From Streptomyces roseofulvus (GTDB lineage: Bacteria; Actinomycetota; Actinomycetes; Streptomycetales; Streptomycetaceae): DNA of 64,000 bases. Made by a program: the position numbers and the translations under genes. How positions within the stretch are numbered: position 1 is the first letter of the stretch; each line of letters starts with the position of its first letter. The stretch is from positions 2,790,001 through 2,854,000 of the forward strand of contig NZ_BAAAWE010000001.1 in the NCBI RefSeq assembly GCF_039534915.1, in the 5' to 3' direction. Shown piece by piece: positions 25,777-34,955 of this stretch. The notes under the pieces were generated by a model. That model saw only the letters and a program-made list of their open reading frames with translations, ran no database searches and was not told the origin of the DNA.

Positions 25777-26946
25777 TCAGCCGAGGACGACGAGGTCGTC
25801 GCGGTGGACGACCTCGCGCTCGTACTCGGGGCCGAGTTCCGCGGCGAGTTCACGGGTGGAGCGGCCCAGCATCCGGGGGAGTTCCCTGGCGTCGAAGTTG
25901 ACGAGGCCGCGGGCGACGGGGCGGCCACCGGTGTCGCGGAGCTCGACCGGGTCGCCGGCGACGAACTCGCCCTCGACGGCGGCGATGCCGGCGGCGAGGA
26001 GCGACTTCTTGCCCTCGACGACGGCCCGGACGGCGCCGTCGTCCAGGGCGAGCGAGCCCTGGGGGGTGGAGGCGTGGGCGAGCCAGAGGAGGCGGTCGGC
26101 GGAGCGGCGGCCGGTGCGCTGGAAGTACGTGCCGGTGTCGCGGCCGGCGAGGGCGTCGGCGGCCCGGCTGGCGGAGGTGAGGACGACGGGGATGCCGGCG
26201 GCGGCGGCGATCCGGGCGGCCTCGACCTTGGTGACCATGCCGCCGGTGCCCACGCCGGCCTTGCCGGCGGAGCCGATCTCGACGTGGGCGATGTCCTGCG
26301 GGCCGCCGACCTCGGCGATCCGGGAGGTGCCGGGCTTGGCGGGGTCGCCGTCGTAGAGGCCGTCGACGTCGGAGAGGAGGACGAGGAGGTCGGCGCGGAC
26401 GAGGTGGGCGACAAGGGCGGCGAGCCGGTCGTTGTCGCCGAAGCGGATCTCGTCGGTGGCGACGGTGTCGTTCTCGTTGACGACCGGCAGCGCGCCCATG
26501 GCGAGGAGCTGGTCGAGGGTGCGGTAGGCGTTGCGGTAGTGGGCCCGGCGGCTGGTGTCGTCGGTGGTGAGCAGCACCTGGCCGACGCGGACGCCGTAGC
26601 GGGCGAAGGAGGCGGTGTACCGGGCGACGAGGAGGCCCTGGCCGACGCTGGCGGCGGCCTGCTGGCGGGCCAGGTCCTTGGGCCGGCGGGTGAGGCCGAG
26701 CGGGGCGAGGCCGGCGGCGATGGCGCCGGAGGAGACCAGGACGATCTCCTTCTCGCCGCCGCTGCGGACCTTGGCGAGGACGTCGACGAGGGCGTCGACC
26801 CGGTCGGCGTCGAGGCCGCCGGCGGCGGTGGTGAGGGAGGACGAGCCGACCTTCACGACGATCCGGCGCGCCTCGGTGACGAACGGTCGCGTCACGGCCT
26901 GCGGAGTCACGTCCGGTCGGTTCATGTCCTGCTGCACCGTCGCCAT
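25777..26946 (-). CDS. proB: Glutamate 5-kinase
   Basis: First and feedback-regulated step of proline synthesis, phosphorylating glutamate with ATP. About 389 residues from MATVQQDMNRP. The amino-acid-kinase domain starts RRIVVKVGSSSLTT and includes VLVSSGAIAAGL and PVVNENDTVATDEIRFGDND. The C-terminal 100 residues are a PUA domain (AGDPVELRDTGGRPVARGLV), as in the two-domain enzymes. Other in-frame starts lie at 26973 and 26925; AGGTGG eight bases before 26946 favours my choice. Confidence 0.95.
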   Translation of the reverse strand: MATVQQDMNRPDVTPQAVTRPFVTEARRIVVKVGSSSLTTAAGGLDADRVDALVDVLAKVRSGGEKEIVLVSSGAIAAGLAPLGLTRRPKDLARQQAAASVGQGLLVARYTASFARYGVRVGQVLLTTDDTSRRAHYRNAYRTLDQLLAMGALPVVNENDTVATDEIRFGDNDRLAALVAHLVRADLLVLLSDVDGLYDGDPAKPGTSRIAEVGGPQDIAHVEIGSAGKAGVGTGGMVTKVEAARIAAAAGIPVVLTSASRAADALAGRDTGTYFQRTGRRSADRLLWLAHASTPQGSLALDDGAVRAVVEGKKSLLAAGIAAVEGEFVAGDPVELRDTGGRPVARGLVNFDARELPRMLGRSTRELAAELGPEYEREVVHRDDLVVLG

Positions 26947-27020
26947 CTCCGTCGCCACCTGCGCCGTCCTCACTCGCTGTTCTGGCGCCGTGCGCTCCCG
27001 GCACGGTCGCGAGGGGCAAT

Positions 27021-27458
27021 CTACGCGAGCCGGGACGGCTGCCGCTCCTCCGTTTCGCCCTCCGGACCCGCGTCCCGCGGAACGGGACCCCGGCTGACGA
27101 GGATCCGGCGGGAGATCACGTACGTGAAGGGGATGGCGACGACGGCGGCCACGAGGGGGGCGATCCGGTCGTCCATGCCGGCCCAGGTGACGAGCGCGTA
27201 CAGGCCGGCGCTCTGCACCACGTAGTTGGTGACGTTGGTGAGGGGGAAGAGGGCGAACTTCTTCCAGGTGGGGCGGGTGCGGTAGGTGAAGTACGTGTTG
27301 AGGAAGAAGGAGCCCACCATGCTGAGCAGGAAGGCGAGGGTGTACGCGGCGAAGTACGGCATCCAGGGGTGGAGCAGCAGGTAGCAGCCGAAGAAGGTGC
27401 CGGTGTTGATCCCGCCCACCACGCCGAAGCGGATGATCTGGCCGAGCTGGTCTCGCAT
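27021..27458 (-). CDS. GtrA-family membrane protein (putative sugar-lipid flippase)
   Basis: 145 residues with four hydrophobic segments, the standard GtrA fold: FGVVGGINTGTFFGCYLLL, then YTLAFLLSMVGSFFLNTYFT with the conserved Asn and Phe-x-Phe-x-x-R type motif, then two more. GtrA proteins are thought to flip polyprenyl-phosphate-linked sugars to the outer face so that GT-C enzymes can use them. It is first of a block of sugar-polymer genes, downstream of galE on the same strand but separated from it by a strong terminator. Which sugar it handles is unknown. Confidence 0.92.
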   Translation of the reverse strand: MRDQLGQIIRFGVVGGINTGTFFGCYLLLHPWMPYFAAYTLAFLLSMVGSFFLNTYFTYRTRPTWKKFALFPLTNVTNYVVQSAGLYALVTWAGMDDRIAPLVAAVVAIPFTYVISRRILVSRGPVPRDAGPEGETEERQPSRLA

Positions 27459-27535
27459 GGGCCCATCAGATCGCCGAGAGATGAACGGGACATGCCGCGG
27501 GGGCGACGCCCGCGCGACGAACGGCCCCCGCGTAC

Positions 27536-27573
27536 GAACGGCCCCTCGTGCGGGTGCGCACGAGGGGCCGTTC
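27536..27573 (-). terminator. galE terminator
   Basis: A perfect seventeen-pair stem (27536-27552 with 27557-27573) with a four-base loop. It lies 40 bases beyond the galE stop, before the GtrA gene. Partial copies of the stem motif acggcccc occur just upstream. Confidence 0.8.
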
Positions 27574-27612
27574 GGCGGTTGCGGGGCGGCGGTTCCTAGG
27601 CGGCGGCGGTTC

Positions 27613-28599
27613 CTAGACGGCGGCGCCGCGGCGGGCGGTCCAGCCGGCCCAGGCGGAGCCGATCATGTCGCGGACGTCGTAGCGGGCCTTCCAGCCCAGC
27701 TCGGCGGCGATGCGGTCGGCGGAGGCGACGACACGGGCCGGGTCGCCGGGGCGGCGCGGGGTGACGACGGGCTCGGTGGTGTGCTCGGTGATCTCGTTGA
27801 TCAGGCCGACCATCTCGGTGACGGAGACGCCCTCGCCGCGGCCGATGTTGACGGTGAGGTCGCGCGGCTCGCCGGCCTCGGCCCACTCGGCGAGCTTGCG
27901 GGCGGCGACGAGGTGGGCGTCGGCCAGGTCCTCGACGTGGATGTAGTCGCGGATGCAGGTGCCGTCCGGGGTGGCGTAGTCGTCGCCGAAGATCCGGGGC
28001 GCCTCGCCGGCGTCGAGCCGCTCGAAGACCATCGGCACCAGGTTGAAGACACCGGTGTCGGCGAGCTCGGGGGTGGCCGCGCCGGCCACGTTGAAGTAGC
28101 GCAGGCAGGCGGTGGCGATGCCGTGCGCCTGGCCGGCCGCGCGGACCAGCCACTCGCCCGCGAGCTTGGTCTCGCCGTACGGGCTGAGCGGGGCGCAGGG
28201 GGTCTCCTCGGTGACGAGGTCGACGTCCGGCATGCCGTACACGGCGGCGGAGGAGGAGAAGAGGAAGTTGCGCACGCCGGCCGCGGCGACCGCCTCCAGG
28301 AGGACGGTGAGGCCGACGACGTTCTCGCGGTAGTAGTGCAGCGGCAGCTCGACGGACTCGCCGACCTGCTTCTTCGCGGCGAGGTGGACGACGCCGGTGA
28401 CGGCGTGCTCGGCGAGCGTCCGGTCCAGCAGCTCGCGGTCGAGCGTGGAGCCGACGACGAGCGGCACGCCCTCGGGCACCCGGTGCGCGTATCCGGTCGA
28501 CAGATCGTCGAGGACGACCACCCGCTCCCCCGCCGCCGTCATGGCCCGGACCACGTGCGCGCCGATGTAACCGGCACCGCCGGTGATCAGGTACGTCAT
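27613..28599 (-). CDS. galE: UDP-glucose 4-epimerase
   Basis: Interconverts UDP-glucose and UDP-galactose. 328 residues starting MTYLITGGAGYIGAHV, with the NAD-binding GGAGYIG at the start, FLFSSSAAVYG, and the catalytic YxxxK in SPYGETKLAGEW. The sequence further contains LRYFNVAGA and the RPGDPA motif before the C-terminal substrate region. Its position beside two Stealth-type transferases suggests it supplies UDP-galactose for a wall polymer, though primary galactose metabolism cannot be excluded; UDP-GlcNAc activity is also possible. It is divergent from the Stealth gene at 28827. Confidence 0.95.
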   Translation of the reverse strand: MTYLITGGAGYIGAHVVRAMTAAGERVVVLDDLSTGYAHRVPEGVPLVVGSTLDRELLDRTLAEHAVTGVVHLAAKKQVGESVELPLHYYRENVVGLTVLLEAVAAAGVRNFLFSSSAAVYGMPDVDLVTEETPCAPLSPYGETKLAGEWLVRAAGQAHGIATACLRYFNVAGAATPELADTGVFNLVPMVFERLDAGEAPRIFGDDYATPDGTCIRDYIHVEDLADAHLVAARKLAEWAEAGEPRDLTVNIGRGEGVSVTEMVGLINEITEHTTEPVVTPRRPGDPARVVASADRIAAELGWKARYDVRDMIGSAWAGWTARRGAAV

Positions 28600-28826
28600 G
28601 CTCTCCCCACTCCCTTGTCGCTGAGCACCGCGGGAACTCCACCGCGGAATCACACCGTACCTGCTGCCCGCCAGTACGTCGAAACGCCTGCGTCCCGACG
28701 CAGGGGCGCGCACGCCCACAGGGGGGCGCGTGACCAGTGCTCACGCGCCCCGGGGGTGCCCTCGGAAGGCTGCATACTGGTGCTGCTCACTCTCCGCATA
28801 TGTACGTGTTCGAGGAGTAAACAGCA

Positions 28827-30584
28827 GTGCGAAATCCCGAGTCACCCCGGCTGCTGGGGGTCTACCGCCGAGCCGTTCCCGACCGCGTGCGACGGGCCGT
28901 CGTCGCGCAGGTGGACGCCGATGTGCGCCGCCGCGTGAAGCTCCGCATCGCCAGCGGGACGGCCGCCGCCGAGCGTCTGCGCCGCAACCGGCTGGCCCGG
29001 CGGTACGCGGCGCTCACCGCCGGACCGGACCGTGCCGTGATCAGCGTCGGCCGGGAGCCGAAGGTGGCGCTGATCGCCGAGGGGATCACCCCGCTGCGGG
29101 CCCGCCGGGCCAATCTGGAGGCGGTGCTCGGCGCGCTCGCCGCCGCCGGCGTCCCGCACTTCTGCGTCCCCGGCAAGTCGGACACCTCCTCGGCGGTGGC
29201 CGTGCGCGAGGAGGACCGGGCCGCCGTGCTGGCCGCCCTCGCCGCCGCCTGCGCGCGGGAACCGGGCTACGCGACCCCGGTCGGCGGGAACGGCCCGGTG
29301 AACCGCCCCTCCCAGCCCGGCTTCGCCGCCGGGACCTGGCACCGGCTGCGTACCGCCGCCGTCGTGCGGCTGACCTGGTACCGGGCCGACCCGACCCACC
29401 AGCTCAAGCTGGGCGAGGCGTACGGCTGCGACGTGGAGTTCTGGCGCGAGGAGGGCGGCGAGCTGACCGCGCCCCGGCCCGGCAGGGTCACCGCCGTGCT
29501 GCCCCGCCAGGGCCGACTCGTGGAGGCCCCGGAGTCCTGCTTCACCGACTTCACCGACGTCCGCCCCGGCGCCCGCACCGTGCCCGACGGCGCGCCGCTC
29601 GTGCCGGCCCGCGCCGAGACCGCCGTCGTCCGCACCGACCAGGTCACCTTCCCCGTCGACGTCGTCTACACCTGGGTGGACGGCTCGGACCCGGAGTGGC
29701 TGCGGCGGCGCGCGGAGTACGCCGGCGAGGCGTACCACGCGGAGGCGGCCAACGCGGCCCGCTACCTCAGCCGCGACGAGCTGCGCTACTCGCTGCGCTC
29801 GCTCCACCTGTACGCGCCCTGGGTGCGGACCGTCTTCCTGGTCACCGACGACCAGACGCCGGCCTGGCTGGACACCACCGTCCCCGGCCTGCGGGTCGTC
29901 TCGCACAAGGAGATCTTCCGCTCCCCCGAGGTGCTGCCGACCTTCAACTCGCACGCGATCGAGTCGCAGCTGCACCACATCGACGGACTCGCCGAGCACT
30001 TCCTCTACCTCAACGACGACGTGATGCTCAGCCGCGAGGTGACCCCCGGGGACTTCTTCCACGCCAGCGGGCTCACCAAGTTCTTCCCCTCCCCCGCGCT
30101 GGTCCCGGTCGGCGAGCGCAGCCTCGACGACCCGCCGGTGGCCGCCGCCGGCAAGAACAACCGCCGGCTGATCGAGCAGCGGTACGGCTCGGTCCTGGTG
30201 CAGAAGATGAAGCACATGCCGCATCCGCTGCGGCGCAGCGTGCTGGCGGAGATCGAGACGGAGTTCGCCGCCGAGTACCGCCGCACCGAGGCGAACCGCT
30301 TCCGCAGCGTCGACGACATCTCGATCGCCTCCTCGCTGCACCACTACTACGCGTTCCACACCGGCCGCGCGGTCCCGTCGAACGACCTGCCGTACGCCTA
30401 CCTGGACCTCACCCACCCGTGGACGGAGACCCGGCTCGGGCGGCTGCTCGCCCAGCGCGACCGGGCGGTCTTCTGCGTCAACGACACGGTCTCCACGGAG
30501 CAGGACGCGGGCGGGCAGAAGGACCTCATCACCCCCTTCCTGGAGGCGTACTTCCCGGTCCCGAGCCCGTACGAGAAGCGCTAG
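28827..30584 (+). CDS. Stealth-family hexose-1-phosphate transferase
   Basis: 585 residues. Stealth enzymes move a sugar-1-phosphate from a nucleotide sugar to a growing chain, making polymers joined by phosphodiester bonds; bacterial capsules and the human GlcNAc-phosphotransferase use this fold. All conserved regions are visible: CR1 VVYTWVDGSDPEW near residue 280, CR2 RDELRYSLRSLHLYAPW near 315, CR3 FNSHAIESQLHHIDGLAEHF near 372 followed by LYLNDDVML, and CR4 with SIASSLHHYYAF near 500. The N-terminal 250 residues include YGCDVEFW, shared with the GT4-Stealth protein nearby. No signal peptide; cytoplasmic. It is divergent from galE and convergent with the fusion gene. Confidence 0.9.
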   Translation: MRNPESPRLLGVYRRAVPDRVRRAVVAQVDADVRRRVKLRIASGTAAAERLRRNRLARRYAALTAGPDRAVISVGREPKVALIAEGITPLRARRANLEAVLGALAAAGVPHFCVPGKSDTSSAVAVREEDRAAVLAALAAACAREPGYATPVGGNGPVNRPSQPGFAAGTWHRLRTAAVVRLTWYRADPTHQLKLGEAYGCDVEFWREEGGELTAPRPGRVTAVLPRQGRLVEAPESCFTDFTDVRPGARTVPDGAPLVPARAETAVVRTDQVTFPVDVVYTWVDGSDPEWLRRRAEYAGEAYHAEAANAARYLSRDELRYSLRSLHLYAPWVRTVFLVTDDQTPAWLDTTVPGLRVVSHKEIFRSPEVLPTFNSHAIESQLHHIDGLAEHFLYLNDDVMLSREVTPGDFFHASGLTKFFPSPALVPVGERSLDDPPVAAAGKNNRRLIEQRYGSVLVQKMKHMPHPLRRSVLAEIETEFAAEYRRTEANRFRSVDDISIASSLHHYYAFHTGRAVPSNDLPYAYLDLTHPWTETRLGRLLAQRDRAVFCVNDTVSTEQDAGGQKDLITPFLEAYFPVPSPYEKR

Positions 30585-30590
30585 ACGGCA

Positions 30591-30629
30591 CGCGGAAGGG
30601 GGCGCCCGGGCCGGGCGCCCCCTTCCGCG
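30591..30629. terminator. Bidirectional terminator between the two Stealth genes
   Basis: A nearly perfect palindrome with nineteen pairs (30591-30609 with 30611-30629; in practice the innermost few bases form the loop). It lies seven bases after one Stealth gene and 13 before the end of the convergent one, so it should stop transcripts from both sides. Confidence 0.85.
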
Positions 30630-30641
30630 CGTCCGGGCCCG

Positions 30642-33461
30642 TCAGTCCTTCTCGTACGGCGAGCGCACCGGGAAGTACGCCTCCAGGAAGGCACGGAGCA
30701 CCCGGTCCTGCTCGTCCAGCGGAACCTCCGCCTCCGCGGACTCGCCGATGCAGATGACGTCGCGGTGGCGGGCGGCGAGGAGGCGGCTGAGCGCCACGTG
30801 GTGCTTGTAGTCGCCGATGTTGGCGTAGGCGGCGGAGATGCCGCCGGGCGACGCCTTGCCGGTCAGATACCCGTAGTGGTGGTGGAGCGAGGAGGTGATC
30901 GACAGGTCGGTCCGGCCGCGGAACGGGGTCGCGGCGGTCCGCGCGGTCTCCTCCGGCCACCGCTCGGCGATCTCCGCCAGGACGCTGCGGCGCAGCGGGT
31001 GCGGGGTGTGCAGGAAGCCGTGGGTGGCGATCCGGCCGAAGGCCTCTTCCAGGAGGGCCTGGTTGTTCTTGGCGGCGACGAAGTAGCCCTCGGTCTCCTC
31101 GGTGACCTCGCCGGGCGGGACGGCGGTCGGCGAGCGGAAGAAGAGCGAGTTGCCGTTCGACTGGAAGAACTTGTTCGGTGCGAGGGGGCGGCCGAAGAAC
31201 ACGTCGTCGTTGATGTAGAGGAAGTGCTCCGCCAGGCCCTCGATGCGGTGCAGCTGGGACTCGATGGCGTGCGAGTTGAAGCTGGGCAGCCACGCCGCGT
31301 CGGCGAAGAGATCGCGGTGGCTCACCACCTCGACGTCCGGGTGGGCGGTGTCCAGCCAGGACGGCGCCTGGTCGTCGGTGACGAGGAAGATCCGCCGGAT
31401 CCAGGGGGCGTGCGCGGCGAGGGAGCGCAGCGAGTAGCGCAGTTCGTCGCGGTTGCGGAAGCGGACGTCGCCGGACTGGGCGTCGTCGGCGGCGAGGCCC
31501 TGCTCGCGGCGGGCCGCGTCGCGCTTGGCCCGCCACACCGGGTCGGTGTCGTCGACCCAGGTGTAGACGGCGTCGACGGGGAAGTCGACGTTCCACATGA
31601 GCTTCTTGGTGAAGACCGCCAGGGTCGGGTAGTCCCGGCCGGCGACGGTGATCCTGGCGTCGCCGTCGAGGGAGGGCAGCCGGGGGCCGACGAGGGTGGT
31701 GCCGCGCGGGGCGGCGTACCAGCCGGTGTCGCCCTCCTCCTCGGGCCAGAACTCGACGCCGCAGCCGTACACCGGCCCGTACCGCAGGGTCCGGCTGTCG
31801 CTGACGAGCGGCTTGAAGATCCGGACGCCGGCCACGTCGGGGGCGTGGGTGAGGGTCTCGGCGAGCCGGGCGCCCGGCGCGGCGGTCCGCGGGGCGACGA
31901 GCTCCGCGTAGACCGGGCGTCCGTGCAGCTCGGTGCCGAGGGCGCGCAGGGCGCGCTCCCGGTCGGGCTGCTTGACGGCGAGGCGGTGGCTGACGGTCGT
32001 GGGGTCGTGGAGCAGGACGTAGGGGACGCCGTGCCGTTCCAGCGCCTGCGCGGTCAGCTCCAGGTTGATCTCGCCCATGCGCCAGGACGGGACGTCGTCG
32101 CGGACCTCGGCGAGCCGGCCCGCCGAGCGGACCAGGGACTTGGGGTCCTTGGCCTGGAGGATGACCTCGCGGGCCTTCTGCTCGTCCGGGGAGGGCGAGA
32201 GCCTGCTGACCGGCGCGGAGACGGCGAAACTGCGGCTGCCTCCGGCGGCGACCCGGTGGGCGGCGCGGTCGGCGCGGGCGGCGGCACGGGCGGCCGGGCC
32301 CTCGGCGTGCAGCGCGGTGAACAGCTCGTCCCAGCGGGCGGTGACGACCTCGGGGGCGAAGCGCTCGCGGGCCCCGGCGCGGGCGGCGGCGCCGTAGCCG
32401 GCGCGCAGCGCGTCGTCGCCCATCAGCCGGGAGAGGGCGGCGCCCAGCGAGGCGATGTCGTCGGCGGGCACCAGCAGGCCGTCCACCTCGTGGCGGACGA
32501 TCTGGGAGGGGCCGGTGAGGGTGTCGTACGCGACGACGGGGACGCCCGCGGTGAACGCCTCCAGCATCACCAGGCCGAAGGACTCGACGCGCGAGGGCAT
32601 CAGACAGATCGCCGCCGTGGCCCACTCCTCGGCCATCCGGCGGCTGCGGCCGACGAGTTCGACCCGGTCGTGCACGCCGAGGCCCTCGACGAGCCGGCGC
32701 AGGGCGGCCAGCTGGGGGCCGTCGCCGAAGATCCGCAGCCGCCAGCCGGGGTGCTCGTCGGCGACCTCGGCGAACGCCTGGATCGCGTGGTCGAGCTGCT
32801 TCTCCGGGACCAGTCGGCCGGCCACCACGATGGTCTTCGAGCCGAGGTCGGAGCGGGGCCGGTAGCCCTCGGGCATGGCGTTGGGGATGGTGGCGAGGCG
32901 CGGGGCGGCGGCGCCGAGCGACTCGGCGAACCAGTCGGTGGTGAGCTCGGTGAGCGAGACCAGGGCGTCGAGCCGGGGGGCGTGGGTGAGGAGCGGTTCG
33001 CCGGTGGCGCCGCGCAGCTGGGAGACGCGGTGCTCTTGGTGGACGACGGCGACCCGGGCCGGGGCGAGGGCGACGGCGGCGGCCATCAGGGCGGGGGTGG
33101 TGGTCACCAGGACGTCCGCGTCGAGCCCGGAGAGGGCGGCGGTCATCTCGATGTCGGAGAGCCGGTCGAAGGTGGGCTCCCAGGCGGTCTCGATCAGCTC
33201 GCTGGGCAGCTTGGCGAGGGCCTCGCACTCGCCCGGGGTGAGCGTGGAGGGGCGGACCGGGCGCGGCGAGCGGCCGGTGCGGTCCACCAGGTAGCGGACG
33301 GCGATCCCCTTCGCCTCCGGCAGGAACGGCTCCTGCTCCGTCCTGAACACGCTGAGGACCTCGACCTCGTGACGCGGCATCAGCTGGGCGGCCTGGGTGT
33401 AGGCGGCCATCTCGGTGCCGCCCATGGCGTCGCCCCAGGTGAGCAGGATGGTGATCTTCAT
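30642..33461 (-). CDS. GT4 glycosyltransferase-Stealth phosphotransferase fusion
   Basis: 939 residues combining two enzymes. Residues 1-390 are a GT-B glycosyltransferase of family GT4: KTIVVAGRLVPEKQLDHAIQ, then PSRVESFGLVMLEAFTAGVP with the E-x7-E-type nucleotide-sugar site. A basic linker follows. Residues about 430-939 are a Stealth module: YGCGVEFW, CR1 AVYTWVDDTDPVW near 630, CR2 RDELRYSLRSLAAHAPW, CR3 FNSHAIESQLHRIEGLAEHF with LYINDDVFFG, and CR4 SITSSLHHHYGYLTG. A bifunctional enzyme adding a sugar and then a sugar-1-phosphate would make a disaccharide-phosphate repeat. Starts ATG overlapping the stop of the upstream beta-rich gene (ATGA), so the two are coupled. Confidence 0.9.
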   Translation of the reverse strand: MKITILLTWGDAMGGTEMAAYTQAAQLMPRHEVEVLSVFRTEQEPFLPEAKGIAVRYLVDRTGRSPRPVRPSTLTPGECEALAKLPSELIETAWEPTFDRLSDIEMTAALSGLDADVLVTTTPALMAAAVALAPARVAVVHQEHRVSQLRGATGEPLLTHAPRLDALVSLTELTTDWFAESLGAAAPRLATIPNAMPEGYRPRSDLGSKTIVVAGRLVPEKQLDHAIQAFAEVADEHPGWRLRIFGDGPQLAALRRLVEGLGVHDRVELVGRSRRMAEEWATAAICLMPSRVESFGLVMLEAFTAGVPVVAYDTLTGPSQIVRHEVDGLLVPADDIASLGAALSRLMGDDALRAGYGAAARAGARERFAPEVVTARWDELFTALHAEGPAARAAARADRAAHRVAAGGSRSFAVSAPVSRLSPSPDEQKAREVILQAKDPKSLVRSAGRLAEVRDDVPSWRMGEINLELTAQALERHGVPYVLLHDPTTVSHRLAVKQPDRERALRALGTELHGRPVYAELVAPRTAAPGARLAETLTHAPDVAGVRIFKPLVSDSRTLRYGPVYGCGVEFWPEEEGDTGWYAAPRGTTLVGPRLPSLDGDARITVAGRDYPTLAVFTKKLMWNVDFPVDAVYTWVDDTDPVWRAKRDAARREQGLAADDAQSGDVRFRNRDELRYSLRSLAAHAPWIRRIFLVTDDQAPSWLDTAHPDVEVVSHRDLFADAAWLPSFNSHAIESQLHRIEGLAEHFLYINDDVFFGRPLAPNKFFQSNGNSLFFRSPTAVPPGEVTEETEGYFVAAKNNQALLEEAFGRIATHGFLHTPHPLRRSVLAEIAERWPEETARTAATPFRGRTDLSITSSLHHHYGYLTGKASPGGISAAYANIGDYKHHVALSRLLAARHRDVICIGESAEAEVPLDEQDRVLRAFLEAYFPVRSPYEKD

Positions 33462-34468
33462 ACGCGTTCCTCCGCGCCGTCGGGGGCGCCTTCGAACCCG
33501 ACGCAGGAGACGGCGAGCGCCCCGGCCGAGGTGATGTAGGCATGCACTCGGAGGAGCGAGCCGTCTTCCAGGGCGATGATCCGGAACGAGGTCCGGATCA
33601 CCTGGTCGCGCCGGCGCAGGTCGGTGAGCCGGCGGCCGATCTTGAGGCCGGTACGCCCCTGCTGGAGCTGGATGTCCCAGCGGTGGGCGCGGCGGCCGGA
33701 GACCATGCCGGCGAGCGGCAGGTCGAAGGCGAAGCGGTCGCCGTCCCACTCCAGGGGGGCCTGGAGGACCGCGCCGCCGCCCCGGCGGACCGCCTGGGCG
33801 GTGTACGCGGCGGGCGGGGCCTGCGGGGCGACGACCCGGCCGCGGACCGTGATCCGGTCCCAGCGGAGGGCGAAGGTGTCGAGTTCGGCCTGATGGGCGG
33901 GGGCGCGGACCTTGAGGACGGCGAAGCCGTCGACGGAGCGCATCAGGCGGAAGTGGGCGCCGCCGGCCGGGTCGGGCGAGACGGGGGCGACGGGGCCGTC
34001 GGTCGCGGGGAGCGCCACGGCGGCGACGCCGGTGCGGGTCTCCTGCCCGGCGGGGCCGGTGAGGACGGTGGCGACGCGCCACAGTCCGGCGGTGAGGCCG
34101 AGGTCGGGGGCGCCGTCGTCGTCGCCGTCGGGGGTGTCCGTGAAGCGGAGGGCGGTGGTCGCGGTGAGCAGGCGGGTGCCGTCGCTCTGCGGTTCGAGCT
34201 CCAGCGGCAGCCGGTGGACGCGTCCGCCGCGGGCGAGTTCGAGCCGGGCGGCGGCGACGTCGGCGGTGGGCGGCAGGAGCAGGGCGACGTTGAGGGTGCG
34301 GCCGCCGAGGACGGAGAGGTGGAGCGGGCGGAGCGCGGGCCGGGGCGGGATTCCCCCGCCGAACGCCGGCGCGGTGTGCAGCCGTTCGACCCGGCGGCGC
34401 ATCCGCACCGCCACCCGCCGGGCTCGTTTCGCGGCACCCACCGCGTAGGGCAGCAAGGCGTCACTCAC
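33458..34468 (-). CDS. Beta-rich protein related to the GT4 C-terminal domain
   Basis: 336 residues from GTG (VSDALLPYAVGAAKRARRVA). After a short basic N-terminal helix the protein is nearly all beta strands, in about three immunoglobulin-like repeats. Its last 75 residues (HRWDIQLQQGRTGLKIGRRL, then LRVHAYITSAGALAVS) match the end of the GT4 enzyme at 43270 (VWDLWLLPDQDSPRVRVCKL, then ELRPYFSSNGQLSLKI). So a domain that is fused in one transferase is a separate protein here. It is translated just before and coupled to the GT4-Stealth fusion, which suggests it works with it, perhaps binding acceptor polymer. No catalytic motif is seen. Confidence 0.8.
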   Translation of the reverse strand: MSDALLPYAVGAAKRARRVAVRMRRRVERLHTAPAFGGGIPPRPALRPLHLSVLGGRTLNVALLLPPTADVAAARLELARGGRVHRLPLELEPQSDGTRLLTATTALRFTDTPDGDDDGAPDLGLTAGLWRVATVLTGPAGQETRTGVAAVALPATDGPVAPVSPDPAGGAHFRLMRSVDGFAVLKVRAPAHQAELDTFALRWDRITVRGRVVAPQAPPAAYTAQAVRRGGGAVLQAPLEWDGDRFAFDLPLAGMVSGRRAHRWDIQLQQGRTGLKIGRRLTDLRRRDQVIRTSFRIIALEDGSLLRVHAYITSAGALAVSCVGFEGAPDGAEERV

Positions 34469-34955
34469 GACAATCCCGGCTTCCGTTCTGGGGGTTGACA
34501 GTCGGGGCGCCACATAGTGGCAAGGCCCCCCAACGAAGGCAAATCGCCCCGGAGGCGTCCGGAGGGCGTCCGACCCCGGCCGCCGGGTGAAGATCCGGTG
34601 GTCCGTCCGGGTCGTCTGTACGGGCTTCGCCGCCGGTCGCCGCGCGCCGCCCGGCCGGCCACCGCCGGGCCACGCCCCGCATCCCACCCATGACCTCGGC
34701 GTTCCCCGCCCGACCCGGGCCCCGCGGCGACGCGGCGCCGCCGCCCGCCGTCCTCCTCCCGCCCGGCGGAGCGCCACGCGCCCGGCGCGAGCCGTCGCGC
34801 ACGCGGGCGCACGCGCCCCTGCGCCCCCCACCACGAATCTCACCCGATAGTGGGAAAGCCGGACCACCCCTGGAAGCCCCGAAAACGCCGGAACCCCCGG
34901 CGGCCGAAGCCACCGGGGGTTCCCAGTTCCGTCCGAGCGGGCGAACCGCTCCCCG
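34469..34955. other. 487-base gap between the glycopolymer island and obg
   Basis: I see no gene. The obg side holds a terminator hairpin at 34890-34923. TTGACA occurs on the plus strand at 34495-34500 but no fitting -10 follows and no gene lies downstream in that direction. The remainder is GC-rich with short frames of Arg/Pro/Ala only. Promoter elements for the beta-rich gene must be here but are not clear. Confidence 0.5.
34890..34923 (-). terminator. obg terminator
   Basis: Eleven-pair stem GGAACCCCCGG/CCGGGGGTTCC with a 12-base loop, 32 bases past the obg stop. No U-run. Confidence 0.7.

Noticed and set aside
34495..34500. Promoter TTGACA on the plus strand
   Set aside because: No fitting -10 box at 16-19 bases and no plus-strand gene downstream.
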